Shown: positions 30,051-38,734 of the stretch, in pieces
Layout of the letters: the number at the start of each line of letters is the position of its first letter
Position numbering within the stretch: the first letter of the stretch is position 1
Assembly (NCBI GenBank): GCA_012515075.1
Contig: JAAYZC010000003.1
Span: forward strand, 1 to 64,000
Source of the DNA: Thermoplasmatales archaeon
GTDB taxonomy: Archaea > Thermoplasmatota > Thermoplasmata > Methanomassiliicoccales > Methanomethylophilaceae
Direction: 5' to 3'
Length of the DNA: 64,000 nucleotides
Notes under the pieces: generated by a model
What the model saw: the letters and a program-made list of their open reading frames with translations, nothing else
Database searches by the model: none
What the model was told of the DNA's origin: nothing
Translations under genes and position numbers: made by a program

Positions 30051-32215
30051 GGGGCGGGATGCGCTGGCAGGATTCGACGGGGAGATTCGGGGCGAAGGAC
30101 GCTGGGACGCTTGCCGCCCTCGTGTCCCCGACCGAGGGGGAGAGCTTCCTCTCCGCAGCCTCCGAGGGGGCCATGCTCCTTGCGGATCTGGCCGCCGAGG
30201 CCGTTGCCCGGGCGATATCCGAACACGGCGACGGCGCCCTCCTCTCCCTCCCCGGCACCGAGTACGGCCTGCCGTGCCTTTACGGATGGAAGGGGGTGCG
30301 GACGCTCGCCCTCGGGGAAGCGGAGACGTTCCTGCAGACCATGGCGATACCTGAGCCCTCATCCCCAGATTGCCTCCGGACCATCGGCGAGAACTCCCTC
30401 CTGGCCGCGGAGATCGCGGAGGCCGCCGCCTGCATATCGGGGAGCGGGGCCTGCATCGGATTCATACCCGACAGCGAGGTCGCCGTGCACGGGCTTTCAG
30501 TGGTGGACGGCACCATACCCGGAGCGGCAGTCCTTCTGGCTGACAGCGGACACCGGGAGACCGCCGAGGGTATGGCCGCCGAATGCCTTTCCAGGGGCAT
30601 GTTGGCAATGGTCTGCTGGGATTCCGGGGCGGGTGCCCCCGCTTGCGACCGGAAACACTTCTTGGGAGAGGCTGCTGGGGCCTTCCGTTCTCTCAGCTTC
30701 GCGGTCAGGGTCGCCCTGTCCATGGGCGGGGTGAGGCCCGGCGACCGGAAGGGGCTCAGCTCATACCTGGACAAGAGGTTCAGGGTCGCCGTGATAGGGA
30801 CGGGCGCCTTCAGCAGGCTCGATGCGGCGTTCTTCTCCGCCGCGCTGCTCCACGGAGCTTCGGTGGTGACGGACCGCGACATCCCGGGCGCCCCGGAAGG
30901 CGTGTCATGCTGCGAAGACGGACGCAGGATGGTCATCCGGGCCATCGAGGAGCGTGGCATCGAGGCCTTGGACGCCTTCCCCGACATTCCGGTCAGATAC
31001 GGTCCGGAGTTCGAAGGGGAGCTGGTGAAGGGGGAGCACGTACGCCTGGTGGCCGGAGGGGATGGGGCGATGTGCTTCGAACTCCTGACATCGGCCGACG
31101 GCGATGCGGTGGAGGACGGCAGGGTGCACCTCATAGGTAGGGACATCGGCTCTTTCGGGGAGGGGGACCGTGTCCCGCTCGCTCTGGTCGTGGAGGTGTA
31201 CGGCAGGGAGATGCATGCGGACCTGGAGTCCGTGATGGAGCGCCGTATCCATCGCTGGATCAATTTCGCAGAGGGGGTGTGGCATTCCGGACAGCGTGAC
31301 TCCGTGGAGATCAGGGTCAGCGGAGGAGCCCATGCCGCGGGATTCGTCCTGAAGGACCTCGGGAGGATCGTTGTGAGCATGGTTAAGCGGGAGTTCGGAA
31401 GGACCGTCACCCGCGTCCAGTGCACCGTGGTCACGGACCCTTTGGAGGTCGGGGCGCGCCACCCCGGGGCTTTGGCAGCGTATCGCCGGAGGGACTTGCG
31501 CACGGAGGGTCTGAAGGACCCTTCGGTGGATGATTTCTACTCGTGCTCGATGTGCCGTTCCCGCACCCCGGACCATCTTTGCATAATATCCCCCGAGAGG
31601 CCGGGTCTGTGCGGATCCGTGAGCTGGCTGGACGCGAAGGCGGGAAAAGAGATTTCCCCCTGCGGACCCTATCGTCCCGTCGCCAAAGGCATCGAGAAGG
31701 ACCCGGTAAGAGGAGAATGGACCGGAGTGAACGAGGCTGTGCGCTCCGCCACCGCCGGGGCCGTGCCCCGTGTATGCATGTACAGCATAATGGATGCGCC
31801 GATGACCTCGTGCGGATGCATGGAAGCCGTGGTGGCCGTGACCGCGGATGCCCGGGCGTTCATCATAGCGGACCGGGACTACAGGGGGATGACCCCCGCC
31901 GGCGTGGACTTCCCCGGTCTGGCGGCCCATGCGGGCAGCGGCATTCAGACGCCGGGCTTCATGGGCATAGGCAAGAGTTATATTGCAAGCGAAAGGTTCA
32001 TCTCCGCCGAAGGCGGCCTGCCGAGGGTCGCCTGGATGACCTCACGTCTGAAGGCCCTGATAGGGCCGGAACTGAGAAGGAGATGTGAGGAGCTTGGCAT
32101 GCCGGACCTCCTGTGCAGGATCGCCGACGAGACTGTGACGGAGGATGCGGAAGGGCTGGCGGCATGGATGGAGAAGGTGGACCATCCTGCCCTGCACATG
32201 GATCCCCTTCTGTGA
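30047..32215 (+). CDS. acsB: Acetyl-CoA synthase, bacterial-type full length
   Basis: 722 aa; A-cluster ligands CSMC...LCIISPERPGLCGSVSWLD and CGC motif (MTSCGCMEAVV). Confidence 0.93.
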   Translation: MRGGMRWQDSTGRFGAKDAGTLAALVSPTEGESFLSAASEGAMLLADLAAEAVARAISEHGDGALLSLPGTEYGLPCLYGWKGVRTLALGEAETFLQTMAIPEPSSPDCLRTIGENSLLAAEIAEAAACISGSGACIGFIPDSEVAVHGLSVVDGTIPGAAVLLADSGHRETAEGMAAECLSRGMLAMVCWDSGAGAPACDRKHFLGEAAGAFRSLSFAVRVALSMGGVRPGDRKGLSSYLDKRFRVAVIGTGAFSRLDAAFFSAALLHGASVVTDRDIPGAPEGVSCCEDGRRMVIRAIEERGIEALDAFPDIPVRYGPEFEGELVKGEHVRLVAGGDGAMCFELLTSADGDAVEDGRVHLIGRDIGSFGEGDRVPLALVVEVYGREMHADLESVMERRIHRWINFAEGVWHSGQRDSVEIRVSGGAHAAGFVLKDLGRIVVSMVKREFGRTVTRVQCTVVTDPLEVGARHPGALAAYRRRDLRTEGLKDPSVDDFYSCSMCRSRTPDHLCIISPERPGLCGSVSWLDAKAGKEISPCGPYRPVAKGIEKDPVRGEWTGVNEAVRSATAGAVPRVCMYSIMDAPMTSCGCMEAVVAVTADARAFIIADRDYRGMTPAGVDFPGLAAHAGSGIQTPGFMGIGKSYIASERFISAEGGLPRVAWMTSRLKALIGPELRRRCEELGMPDLLCRIADETVTEDAEGLAAWMEKVDHPALHMDPLL

Positions 32216-32225
32216 GAGTGATAAA

Positions 32226-33155
32226 ATGAACGATATTCCGCAGGTCGCAGAGAAGTACAAGGGTGAGATCGCAGAGATTGTCCTGGGCAAAGGGGACTAT
32301 GTCGCGGGGGGCGCGAAGGGCATGCCCTTCCTTTCCTTCGAGAACCCTTCGAAGAGGAGGCCCATGATAGCAGGAGAGGTCGTGGACGACCTGGAGGGGT
32401 ATCCTGAGATGGCCGCCCGCATGTTCGACGGCCGTCAGAACGACCCCGTGGAATGGGCGGTGATGTGGAAGGAGCTGGGCATGGATGCCGTATGCGTGCG
32501 TCTGCTGAGCACCGACCCGGCCCGCCGGGGCGCATCACCCGAGGATGCGGCCGAGACCGTGAGGAGGATCGCAGACAGGACCGGGCTGCCAGTGATCGTA
32601 TGCGGATGCGGCGACCGTGCCGTCGACGGCAGGACCATGGCCGCCGTCAGCGGGGCCGTGAAGGACAGCCGGCTCATACTGGCCAAGGCCGAGGAGGAGG
32701 ATTACAAGACCGTCTCCGCCGCCGCCATGGCGAACGGGCACGTGGTCCTCGGTTTCTCCAACCTGGATATAAATCTCGCCAAGCAGATGAACATTCTCCT
32801 GTCCGATTTCGGGATAGACGGAGACAGCATCATCATGGACCCGCTCATGGCTCCGCTGGGCATGGGGCTCGACTATTCGTACTCCGTCAACGAGAGGATA
32901 AGACTGGCCGCGCTTTCCGGCGACGGCATGCTGCAACAACCGATGCTGTGCGATACGACCTCCGCCTGGGACGTGGGGGACGCGACGAGCCAAGACGACC
33001 CCGCCCTCGGGGACCCTGTGCACAGGGCCACCTGGTGGGAGGTGATGAGCGCATTGGCCGCAATGATGTCCGGCGCGGATATCCTGGTCATGCGCGGACC
33101 GGCTGCTGCGGACATGGTGAAGGTCTATGCGGCGGAACTCACGGAGGCGGACTGA
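32226..33155 (+). CDS. acsD: Corrinoid iron-sulfur protein small subunit
   Basis: TIM-barrel CdhD/AcsD family (AGGAKGMPFLSFENPSKRRPMIAGEVVDD; LSDFGID..IIMDPLMAPLGMGLDYSYSVNERIRLAAL). Confidence 0.92.
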   Translation: MNDIPQVAEKYKGEIAEIVLGKGDYVAGGAKGMPFLSFENPSKRRPMIAGEVVDDLEGYPEMAARMFDGRQNDPVEWAVMWKELGMDAVCVRLLSTDPARRGASPEDAAETVRRIADRTGLPVIVCGCGDRAVDGRTMAAVSGAVKDSRLILAKAEEEDYKTVSAAAMANGHVVLGFSNLDINLAKQMNILLSDFGIDGDSIIMDPLMAPLGMGLDYSYSVNERIRLAALSGDGMLQQPMLCDTTSAWDVGDATSQDDPALGDPVHRATWWEVMSALAAMMSGADILVMRGPAAADMVKVYAAELTEAD

Positions 33156-34483
33156 TGGCGACCGCGATGGAATTCTTCAAGCTCCTGCCCAAGACCAACT
33201 GCAAGGACTGCGGGCACCCCACATGCCTGGCCTTCGCCATGCAGCTTGCCAATGGAAAGGCCTCGCTGGAGGACTGCCCCCACATCAGCGAGGAATCGAG
33301 GAAAACACTGAACGAGTCGTCGGCCCCGCCCATGCGCACCGTGAGAATAGGTACGGGTGACAGGGCTGCGGTGATGGGGGGTGAAACGGTGCTCTATCGT
33401 CACGAACGCCGTTTCGTGAACCCGACCGTGTACGCGGTGACCGTGTCCGACGGACTGAGCGACGAGGAGATCGTTTCCAGGGTGGGATACGCCGCCTCGC
33501 TGAGGTTCGAGCGCGTCGGGACAGTGTTCAGGTTGGACTGCATATCGGTCCGCAACGATTCGGGGGATGCGGAGAGGTTCTCCGCGGCCGCCTCGATGGC
33601 CGCGGGATCCTGGGATTCCCCCCTCATCCTGGAGTCGGAGAGCCCTTCGGCGATGTCTGCCGCGCTGGACGCCGTTAAGGGACGCCGTCCGCTGATATGC
33701 GGGGCGTACCCCGGCAACATGGACCGCATGATGGAACTGGCCAAAGAGCACGGATGCCCCCTGGCTCTCAGAGGCGGAACGCTGGAGGAGACTGCATCCA
33801 TGGCCGCCCGGGCGAAGGCCGCCGGAATCGAGGACATGGTTCTGGACACGGGGGCGGTGACCCTCAAGCAGTGCCTTGAGAGGCAGACGGCGGCGAGGCG
33901 CGCGGCGGTCAGGAAGAAGTTCCGGGCTCTCGGGTACCCTCTGATGAACCGCGTGGGCTCCGGCGAATACGCTGTGGCCCTGGCGTCCGTATCAACCATG
34001 AAGTATGGCAGCCTTGTCATATTCGACGATCTTAAGCCTTACGAGGCTCTGCCCCTGTTCACCCTGAGGAACAACATCTACACGGACCCCCAGGTCCCGA
34101 TACAGGTCAAGCAGGGGGTGTATCCGATAGGCTCACCCGACTCCCATTCCCCGATAATGTTCACAACGAACTTCTCCCTCACATACTTCACCGTGAGAGC
34201 GGACATAGAGAAATCCAAGATACCGGTCTGGCTCCAGGTTGTTAACACCGAGGGCCTGTCGGTACTCACCGCATACGCCGCAGGAAAGTTCGATCCTGAG
34301 CACGTGGCCGAGGCCTTCCGGGAATCAGGGATACTGGATAAGAGCGATTCCGCCGTCATAGTGCCCGGACTGGTCGCCCGCATGTCGGGGAAGCTCGAGG
34401 AGATCATCGGCAGGAGGGCCGTTGTGGGCACCAATGAGTCCAAGAACATCCCCAAGCACCTCAGGGAATTCATGTCCGGATGA
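33155..34483 (+). CDS. acsC: Corrinoid iron-sulfur protein large subunit
   Basis: N-terminal KTNCKDCGHPTCLAFAMQLANGKASLEDCP [4Fe-4S] motif; TGATG overlap with acsD. Confidence 0.92.
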   Translation: MATAMEFFKLLPKTNCKDCGHPTCLAFAMQLANGKASLEDCPHISEESRKTLNESSAPPMRTVRIGTGDRAAVMGGETVLYRHERRFVNPTVYAVTVSDGLSDEEIVSRVGYAASLRFERVGTVFRLDCISVRNDSGDAERFSAAASMAAGSWDSPLILESESPSAMSAALDAVKGRRPLICGAYPGNMDRMMELAKEHGCPLALRGGTLEETASMAARAKAAGIEDMVLDTGAVTLKQCLERQTAARRAAVRKKFRALGYPLMNRVGSGEYAVALASVSTMKYGSLVIFDDLKPYEALPLFTLRNNIYTDPQVPIQVKQGVYPIGSPDSHSPIMFTTNFSLTYFTVRADIEKSKIPVWLQVVNTEGLSVLTAYAAGKFDPEHVAEAFRESGILDKSDSAVIVPGLVARMSGKLEEIIGRRAVVGTNESKNIPKHLREFMSG

Positions 34484-34517
34484 TGCGACGGCGGCAGGGT
34501 GCGCGCACTCCGGCCGA

Positions 34518-35531
34518 TCAGTCGAACCCGTACCTCGACCTCATCAGCTCGGACACCTGTCCGGTGAGGGCTATAACCCTGTCCGCCGTGGACTCCTCCG
34601 CGCCCCCCAGTCCGCACTGCGGGGTGATCATGGATTGCTCGGCGACCTTATCGCCGTCGATCCCTTTGGCCTCCAGAAGGCCTATTTGGGACTCGAGCAT
34701 GTCCGCCAGAGCTTCCGCCGAGACATCCGTCCCGTCGCTGTTCGGCACTATGCCCCATGATACCACCCCTCCCCTGTCCAGGAAGGACGATAGTTCCGAG
34801 GGGAAGAGCGCCAGGGTGCGGCCGTAACCGTAAGCGTCGAAACTGAGGATGTCCAGATCCGTGCTCAGAACCATCCCCCAATCCGTATTGCCGCAGCAGT
34901 GCACGGCCCTGTGGCATCCGATGCCCTCCATGGACTCGTTCATCCATCTGACGGCGTCTTCGGGGGATACCGATGCGAACGGGGACCCCAGAAGGGTCAG
35001 GGAAGGTTCGTCGAAGAACAGTATCACGTTGGGGTTCCTCTCGGAGAGTTCACGGGCCTGCCATCTGGCAGTCATGTTGACGGTCTTCCTGACAATCTCG
35101 CAGTAGGATTCGTCGTATATCACCGAACGTCCGGTCAGGTCCTGGACCTGGAGCCCTTCGCTGACGGGGCCGGTAACCTGCCCCTTGACCGCAGGGAATC
35201 CGGAGAGGTCCCTGTCCATGAGCTCATAGAGGCCCGCGTTGCATTCCCTCGGGTTCTCGAAATGGTCGACGTCGTCCGAGAGTATCGCGGTGTACGCATC
35301 CGTGGGATCGTATCCTCCGAGGTCCACCGTGATCTTCTGCTCCTCCTCGCTGAACACCACACCCGGAAGGCGCAGCCCCGTCTGGACGTACATGCTCTCC
35401 CTGTATCCTCTGGCCGGCAGCTGTGGCCAGGAAGGGAATGTAATGCCTCCATCCAGTATCCTGTCCACGGCCTTGACCGGATCGGCGTAGGGGAGCGAGC
35501 CTATCAGTGTGGTTGCGAACCTCCATTCCAT
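34518..35531 (-). CDS. Core (C-terminal-only) cobalamin-independent methionine synthase-like protein
   Basis: 337 aa MetE C-terminal fold; FDEPSL, HRAVHCCGNTDW and MITPQCGLGG candidate Zn ligands; no N-terminal MetE half. Confidence 0.87.
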   Translation of the reverse strand: MEWRFATTLIGSLPYADPVKAVDRILDGGITFPSWPQLPARGYRESMYVQTGLRLPGVVFSEEEQKITVDLGGYDPTDAYTAILSDDVDHFENPRECNAGLYELMDRDLSGFPAVKGQVTGPVSEGLQVQDLTGRSVIYDESYCEIVRKTVNMTARWQARELSERNPNVILFFDEPSLTLLGSPFASVSPEDAVRWMNESMEGIGCHRAVHCCGNTDWGMVLSTDLDILSFDAYGYGRTLALFPSELSSFLDRGGVVSWGIVPNSDGTDVSAEALADMLESQIGLLEAKGIDGDKVAEQSMITPQCGLGGAEESTADRVIALTGQVSELMRSRYGFD

Positions 35532-35555
35532 GATACAAGCAACGCCGAGTCCCTA

Positions 35556-37130
35556 TTAAACCCTCTTGCCCGGTCCGAACAAGGAGGGGAATTGCTGCGA
35601 ATCGGTGTGCGGCAGGAACTGGGCCGACGAGTATTCGTCGAAGAACACGGGATCGGAACCCAGATCCCTGTATGTCATCCGCCGGAATGCCTCGGTCGTC
35701 CTTGTGCGGAAACCCTCGGAAACCAGGTACTGCCTGGCTCCGCCCAGGGACGCGTTCCCGAGGTACTGGTACCGGTCCCTGTCCACATCTGGGAAGAGAC
35801 CGATGGCGATGGCGGAGTCAGTGTCTATGAACTTGCCGAACCCGCCGGCAATGTATATCCTGTCGAGGTCTGAGAACTCCGTCCCCAGACCTTTCGCCAT
35901 GGACCTGGCCGCCGAGTATATGGCAGCCTTGGTCATGATTATGTGCTTTATCTCGGATTCTGATATGTTTATCCCGTCTGCCACCGTCAGAAGCCTTTCC
36001 CCGTCCTCTTCGGTGTATGGCGCTTCCCCTGTCATGTTGCCCTTCTTGTCTATCATCCCCGCCAGGAAGAGCTGGGCCACCAGATCCACTATTCCCGATC
36101 CGCATATGCCCTCTGGCTTCGAACCCCCGATCACGGTGTACGTTATCCTGCCGTCCTCTATCCTGACACTGTCTATGGCCCCCGGGTTTGCCATCATCCC
36201 GGAGGCTATGTTTCCTCCTTCGAACGCCGGGCCCGCCGACGACGAGCACACCAGCATCATCTCCGCGTTTCCAAGGGCCACCTCCCCGTTGGTGCCCACG
36301 TCCATGAGCAGGCAGAGGTCTTCCGAGCGGTCCATCCCGGAGAAGACTATGTCGGAGGCTATGTCACCGCCGACATAGGAGGCTGAGCAGGGCATGCATA
36401 CGACCCTTGCGTCCGCTGATACGCCACGGATTCCGCTCTCGGAGCCCTTTATCTCGGACTCCCTGAACTCGGGCACATAGGGGGGAAGCCTCAGAGGGGC
36501 CGGGTCCCTGCCCAGGAAGAGATATGTCATCACGGTGTTCCCTGAGATGCAGACCGAATCGATCTCCGCCGGGGCCTCGAACCATTCCAGAAGGCCGTTG
36601 ATGGTGCCTAACAGCAGATCCCTGAGCTCCCCGGTCCCGTTGTCCTCGGAGTACTGTATCCTGGAGAGCACGTCCTCGCCGCGGATCCTCTGCATGTTCT
36701 CCCCGACGGCCGTGTAAAGCTCCACTCCCTTATCGAGATCCAACACGCTCACGCCCACGGTCGTGGTGCCTATGTCCACCGCGAGACCCAGCCCCCCGGA
36801 CAGAGGCGTGAGGTCCTCGGCGTCCACCCTCCTGCGGTCCGATGCGGCGATGGTGGAATCGCTCTCCTTCCTTATTACCTGGATTACGGCATCGTACGAA
36901 ACGGGCGTCTGGCATGCCAGCACCCGATCCATCCCGCATCCGTCGAAGGGAACATCGCTCTCCGGCGCTATGCGCACGCCGCATTTCCCGCATCTGCCCC
37001 TCCCCCCGCACGGGAGCCTGATGGGCACCCCCGCCTGCTTGGCCGCTTCGGAGATGAGCGTCCCCTCTTCGACCTCCGTCGTCTTTCCGTCCGGATGGAA
37101 TCTGACAGTGAATCCTGACATGCACATCAA
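35556..37130 (-). CDS. acsV: RACo-type reductive activator of corrinoid proteins ([2Fe-2S] + ASKHA)
   Basis: Plant-type ferredoxin motif LPCGGRGRCGKCGVRI...ACQT then ASKHA domain (AVDIGTTTVGVSVLD, LMDVGTNGEVALG, YIAGGFG). Confidence 0.9.
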   Translation of the reverse strand: MMCMSGFTVRFHPDGKTTEVEEGTLISEAAKQAGVPIRLPCGGRGRCGKCGVRIAPESDVPFDGCGMDRVLACQTPVSYDAVIQVIRKESDSTIAASDRRRVDAEDLTPLSGGLGLAVDIGTTTVGVSVLDLDKGVELYTAVGENMQRIRGEDVLSRIQYSEDNGTGELRDLLLGTINGLLEWFEAPAEIDSVCISGNTVMTYLFLGRDPAPLRLPPYVPEFRESEIKGSESGIRGVSADARVVCMPCSASYVGGDIASDIVFSGMDRSEDLCLLMDVGTNGEVALGNAEMMLVCSSSAGPAFEGGNIASGMMANPGAIDSVRIEDGRITYTVIGGSKPEGICGSGIVDLVAQLFLAGMIDKKGNMTGEAPYTEEDGERLLTVADGINISESEIKHIIMTKAAIYSAARSMAKGLGTEFSDLDRIYIAGGFGKFIDTDSAIAIGLFPDVDRDRYQYLGNASLGGARQYLVSEGFRTRTTEAFRRMTYRDLGSDPVFFDEYSSAQFLPHTDSQQFPSLFGPGKRV

Positions 37131-37257
37131 ATCCCACGGTGCGTTAATATTACTATGTTCGGCACCTTGACCTAGAATCTATTTAACGGCGTTAGACTTT
37201 AATATCCGCCACAGCGATACTGTAAACCTGGTCCTCACAGGACAGGAGATTTAAAAA

Positions 37258-37938
37258 ATGTGCGAAGAACAGCAGTACAACAAGCTGCCTCTCATAGGCG
37301 ACAAAGCCCCGGAGTTCGAAGCGGTTACCACCCAGGGCACCATAAGCTTCCCCAGTGACTACAAGGGAAAGTGGGTGATACTCTTCTCCCACCCCGCGGA
37401 CTTCACCCCGGTGTGCACCACGGAATTCATGACTTTCGCCCACAGGTCCAAGGAGCTCGAGGAGCTCAACTGCGAGCTGGTGGGGCTCTCCATCGACTCC
37501 CTCTACGCCCACATCGCATGGCTCAGGAAGATCCAGGACATCGAGTGGAACGGAATGAAGAACGTGGAGGTAAAATTCCCGCTCATCGAGGATATAAAGA
37601 TGGACATCGCCAGACTCTACGGGATGCTCCAGCCTGGCGCCTCGAACACCCAGGCCGTCAGATGCGTGTACTTCATCGACCCCAAGGGCATCATAAGGTG
37701 CATAATGTATTACCCCATGTCCACCGGAAGGAACTTCGACGAGATGAAGAGGGTCGTCATAGCCCTCCAGAAGGCGGACAGGGACGGAGTGGCCACACCT
37801 GCCAACTGGCAACCCGGGGACGACACCATAATACCCACGGCCGGATCCTGCGGCACCGCCAAGGAGAGGATGGAGTCCAAGGACGAGAGCAAGTACTGTC
37901 TCGACTGGTTCCTCTGCTTCAATAAAGAGAAGAAGTGA
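37258..37938 (+). CDS. Peroxiredoxin (Prx6/AhpC-TSA type)
   Basis: FSHPADFTPVCTTE active site; 226 aa with extra C-terminal Cys residues. Confidence 0.93.
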   Translation: MCEEQQYNKLPLIGDKAPEFEAVTTQGTISFPSDYKGKWVILFSHPADFTPVCTTEFMTFAHRSKELEELNCELVGLSIDSLYAHIAWLRKIQDIEWNGMKNVEVKFPLIEDIKMDIARLYGMLQPGASNTQAVRCVYFIDPKGIIRCIMYYPMSTGRNFDEMKRVVIALQKADRDGVATPANWQPGDDTIIPTAGSCGTAKERMESKDESKYCLDWFLCFNKEKK

Positions 37939-38026
37939 GCTGCCTCCGGCATCTCCTCGACTCGCCGGCCTTTTGGCCGGACCAAACCGATTAACACCCA
38001 ATCTTTTATTCCGAGACACGATTCGG

Positions 38027-38734
38027 ATGGCCATGAAGATAGCGGGATTCCTGAGGACGACACTTTTGGACTGGGACGGCAAGGTAGCCTGCACGGTTTA
38101 TCTCGCGGGATGCAACTTCAGATGCCCGTACTGTCACAACCGGGACCTGGTCCTGCATCCCGAAGCGGTGCAGGGTCTCGATCAGGAAGCCGTGCTGGGC
38201 TACATAGGCGAGCATTCGGATTTCCTCGACGGAGCGGTGATATCGGGCGGAGAGCCCACACTTGACCCGGGTCTGCTGGATCTGATCAAGAGGATAAGGG
38301 GCAAAGGGCTGTCCATAAAGCTGGACACGAACGGCAGCCGCCCCGAGGTACTCGACGACCTCATAGGCGCAGGACTGGTGGACATGGTCGCCATGGACAT
38401 CAAAGCGCCCTTGAACGCAGACCGCTACTCCTCCGTGGCCGGGGTCCCGGCGGACGTGGAAGCTCTCAGAAGGAGCATAAGGATCATCATGGAGTCGGGA
38501 GTGGACTACGAGTTCAGGACCACTGTGGCACCCATACTCGTCAAGGAGCGGGACATAGAGGAGATCTGCCGGGAGATAAGAGGCGCCAAGTGCTACTGCC
38601 TGCACCAGTTCCGCCCCGACGTCACCCTGGACGACAAGCTGGAGGTTCTGGATCCCTACCCTGAATCGAAGGTGCTCGGCATGGCCGAGGCCGCCAGACC
38701 CTACGTAAGGCGCGTGAAGGTCAGAGGGATCTGA
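38027..38734 (+). CDS. Anaerobic ribonucleotide reductase-activating protein-like radical SAM enzyme
   Basis: CNFRCPYCHN radical SAM motif; GGEPTLDPGL; NrdG2 family. Confidence 0.85.
   Translation: MAMKIAGFLRTTLLDWDGKVACTVYLAGCNFRCPYCHNRDLVLHPEAVQGLDQEAVLGYIGEHSDFLDGAVISGGEPTLDPGLLDLIKRIRGKGLSIKLDTNGSRPEVLDDLIGAGLVDMVAMDIKAPLNADRYSSVAGVPADVEALRRSIRIIMESGVDYEFRTTVAPILVKERDIEEICREIRGAKCYCLHQFRPDVTLDDKLEVLDPYPESKVLGMAEAARPYVRRVKVRGI

Noticed and set aside
32453-34483. 676-aa version of the AcsC ORF with a long N-terminal extension
   Set aside because: The extension overlaps acsD out of frame; the AcsC Fe-S motif begins at ATG 33155
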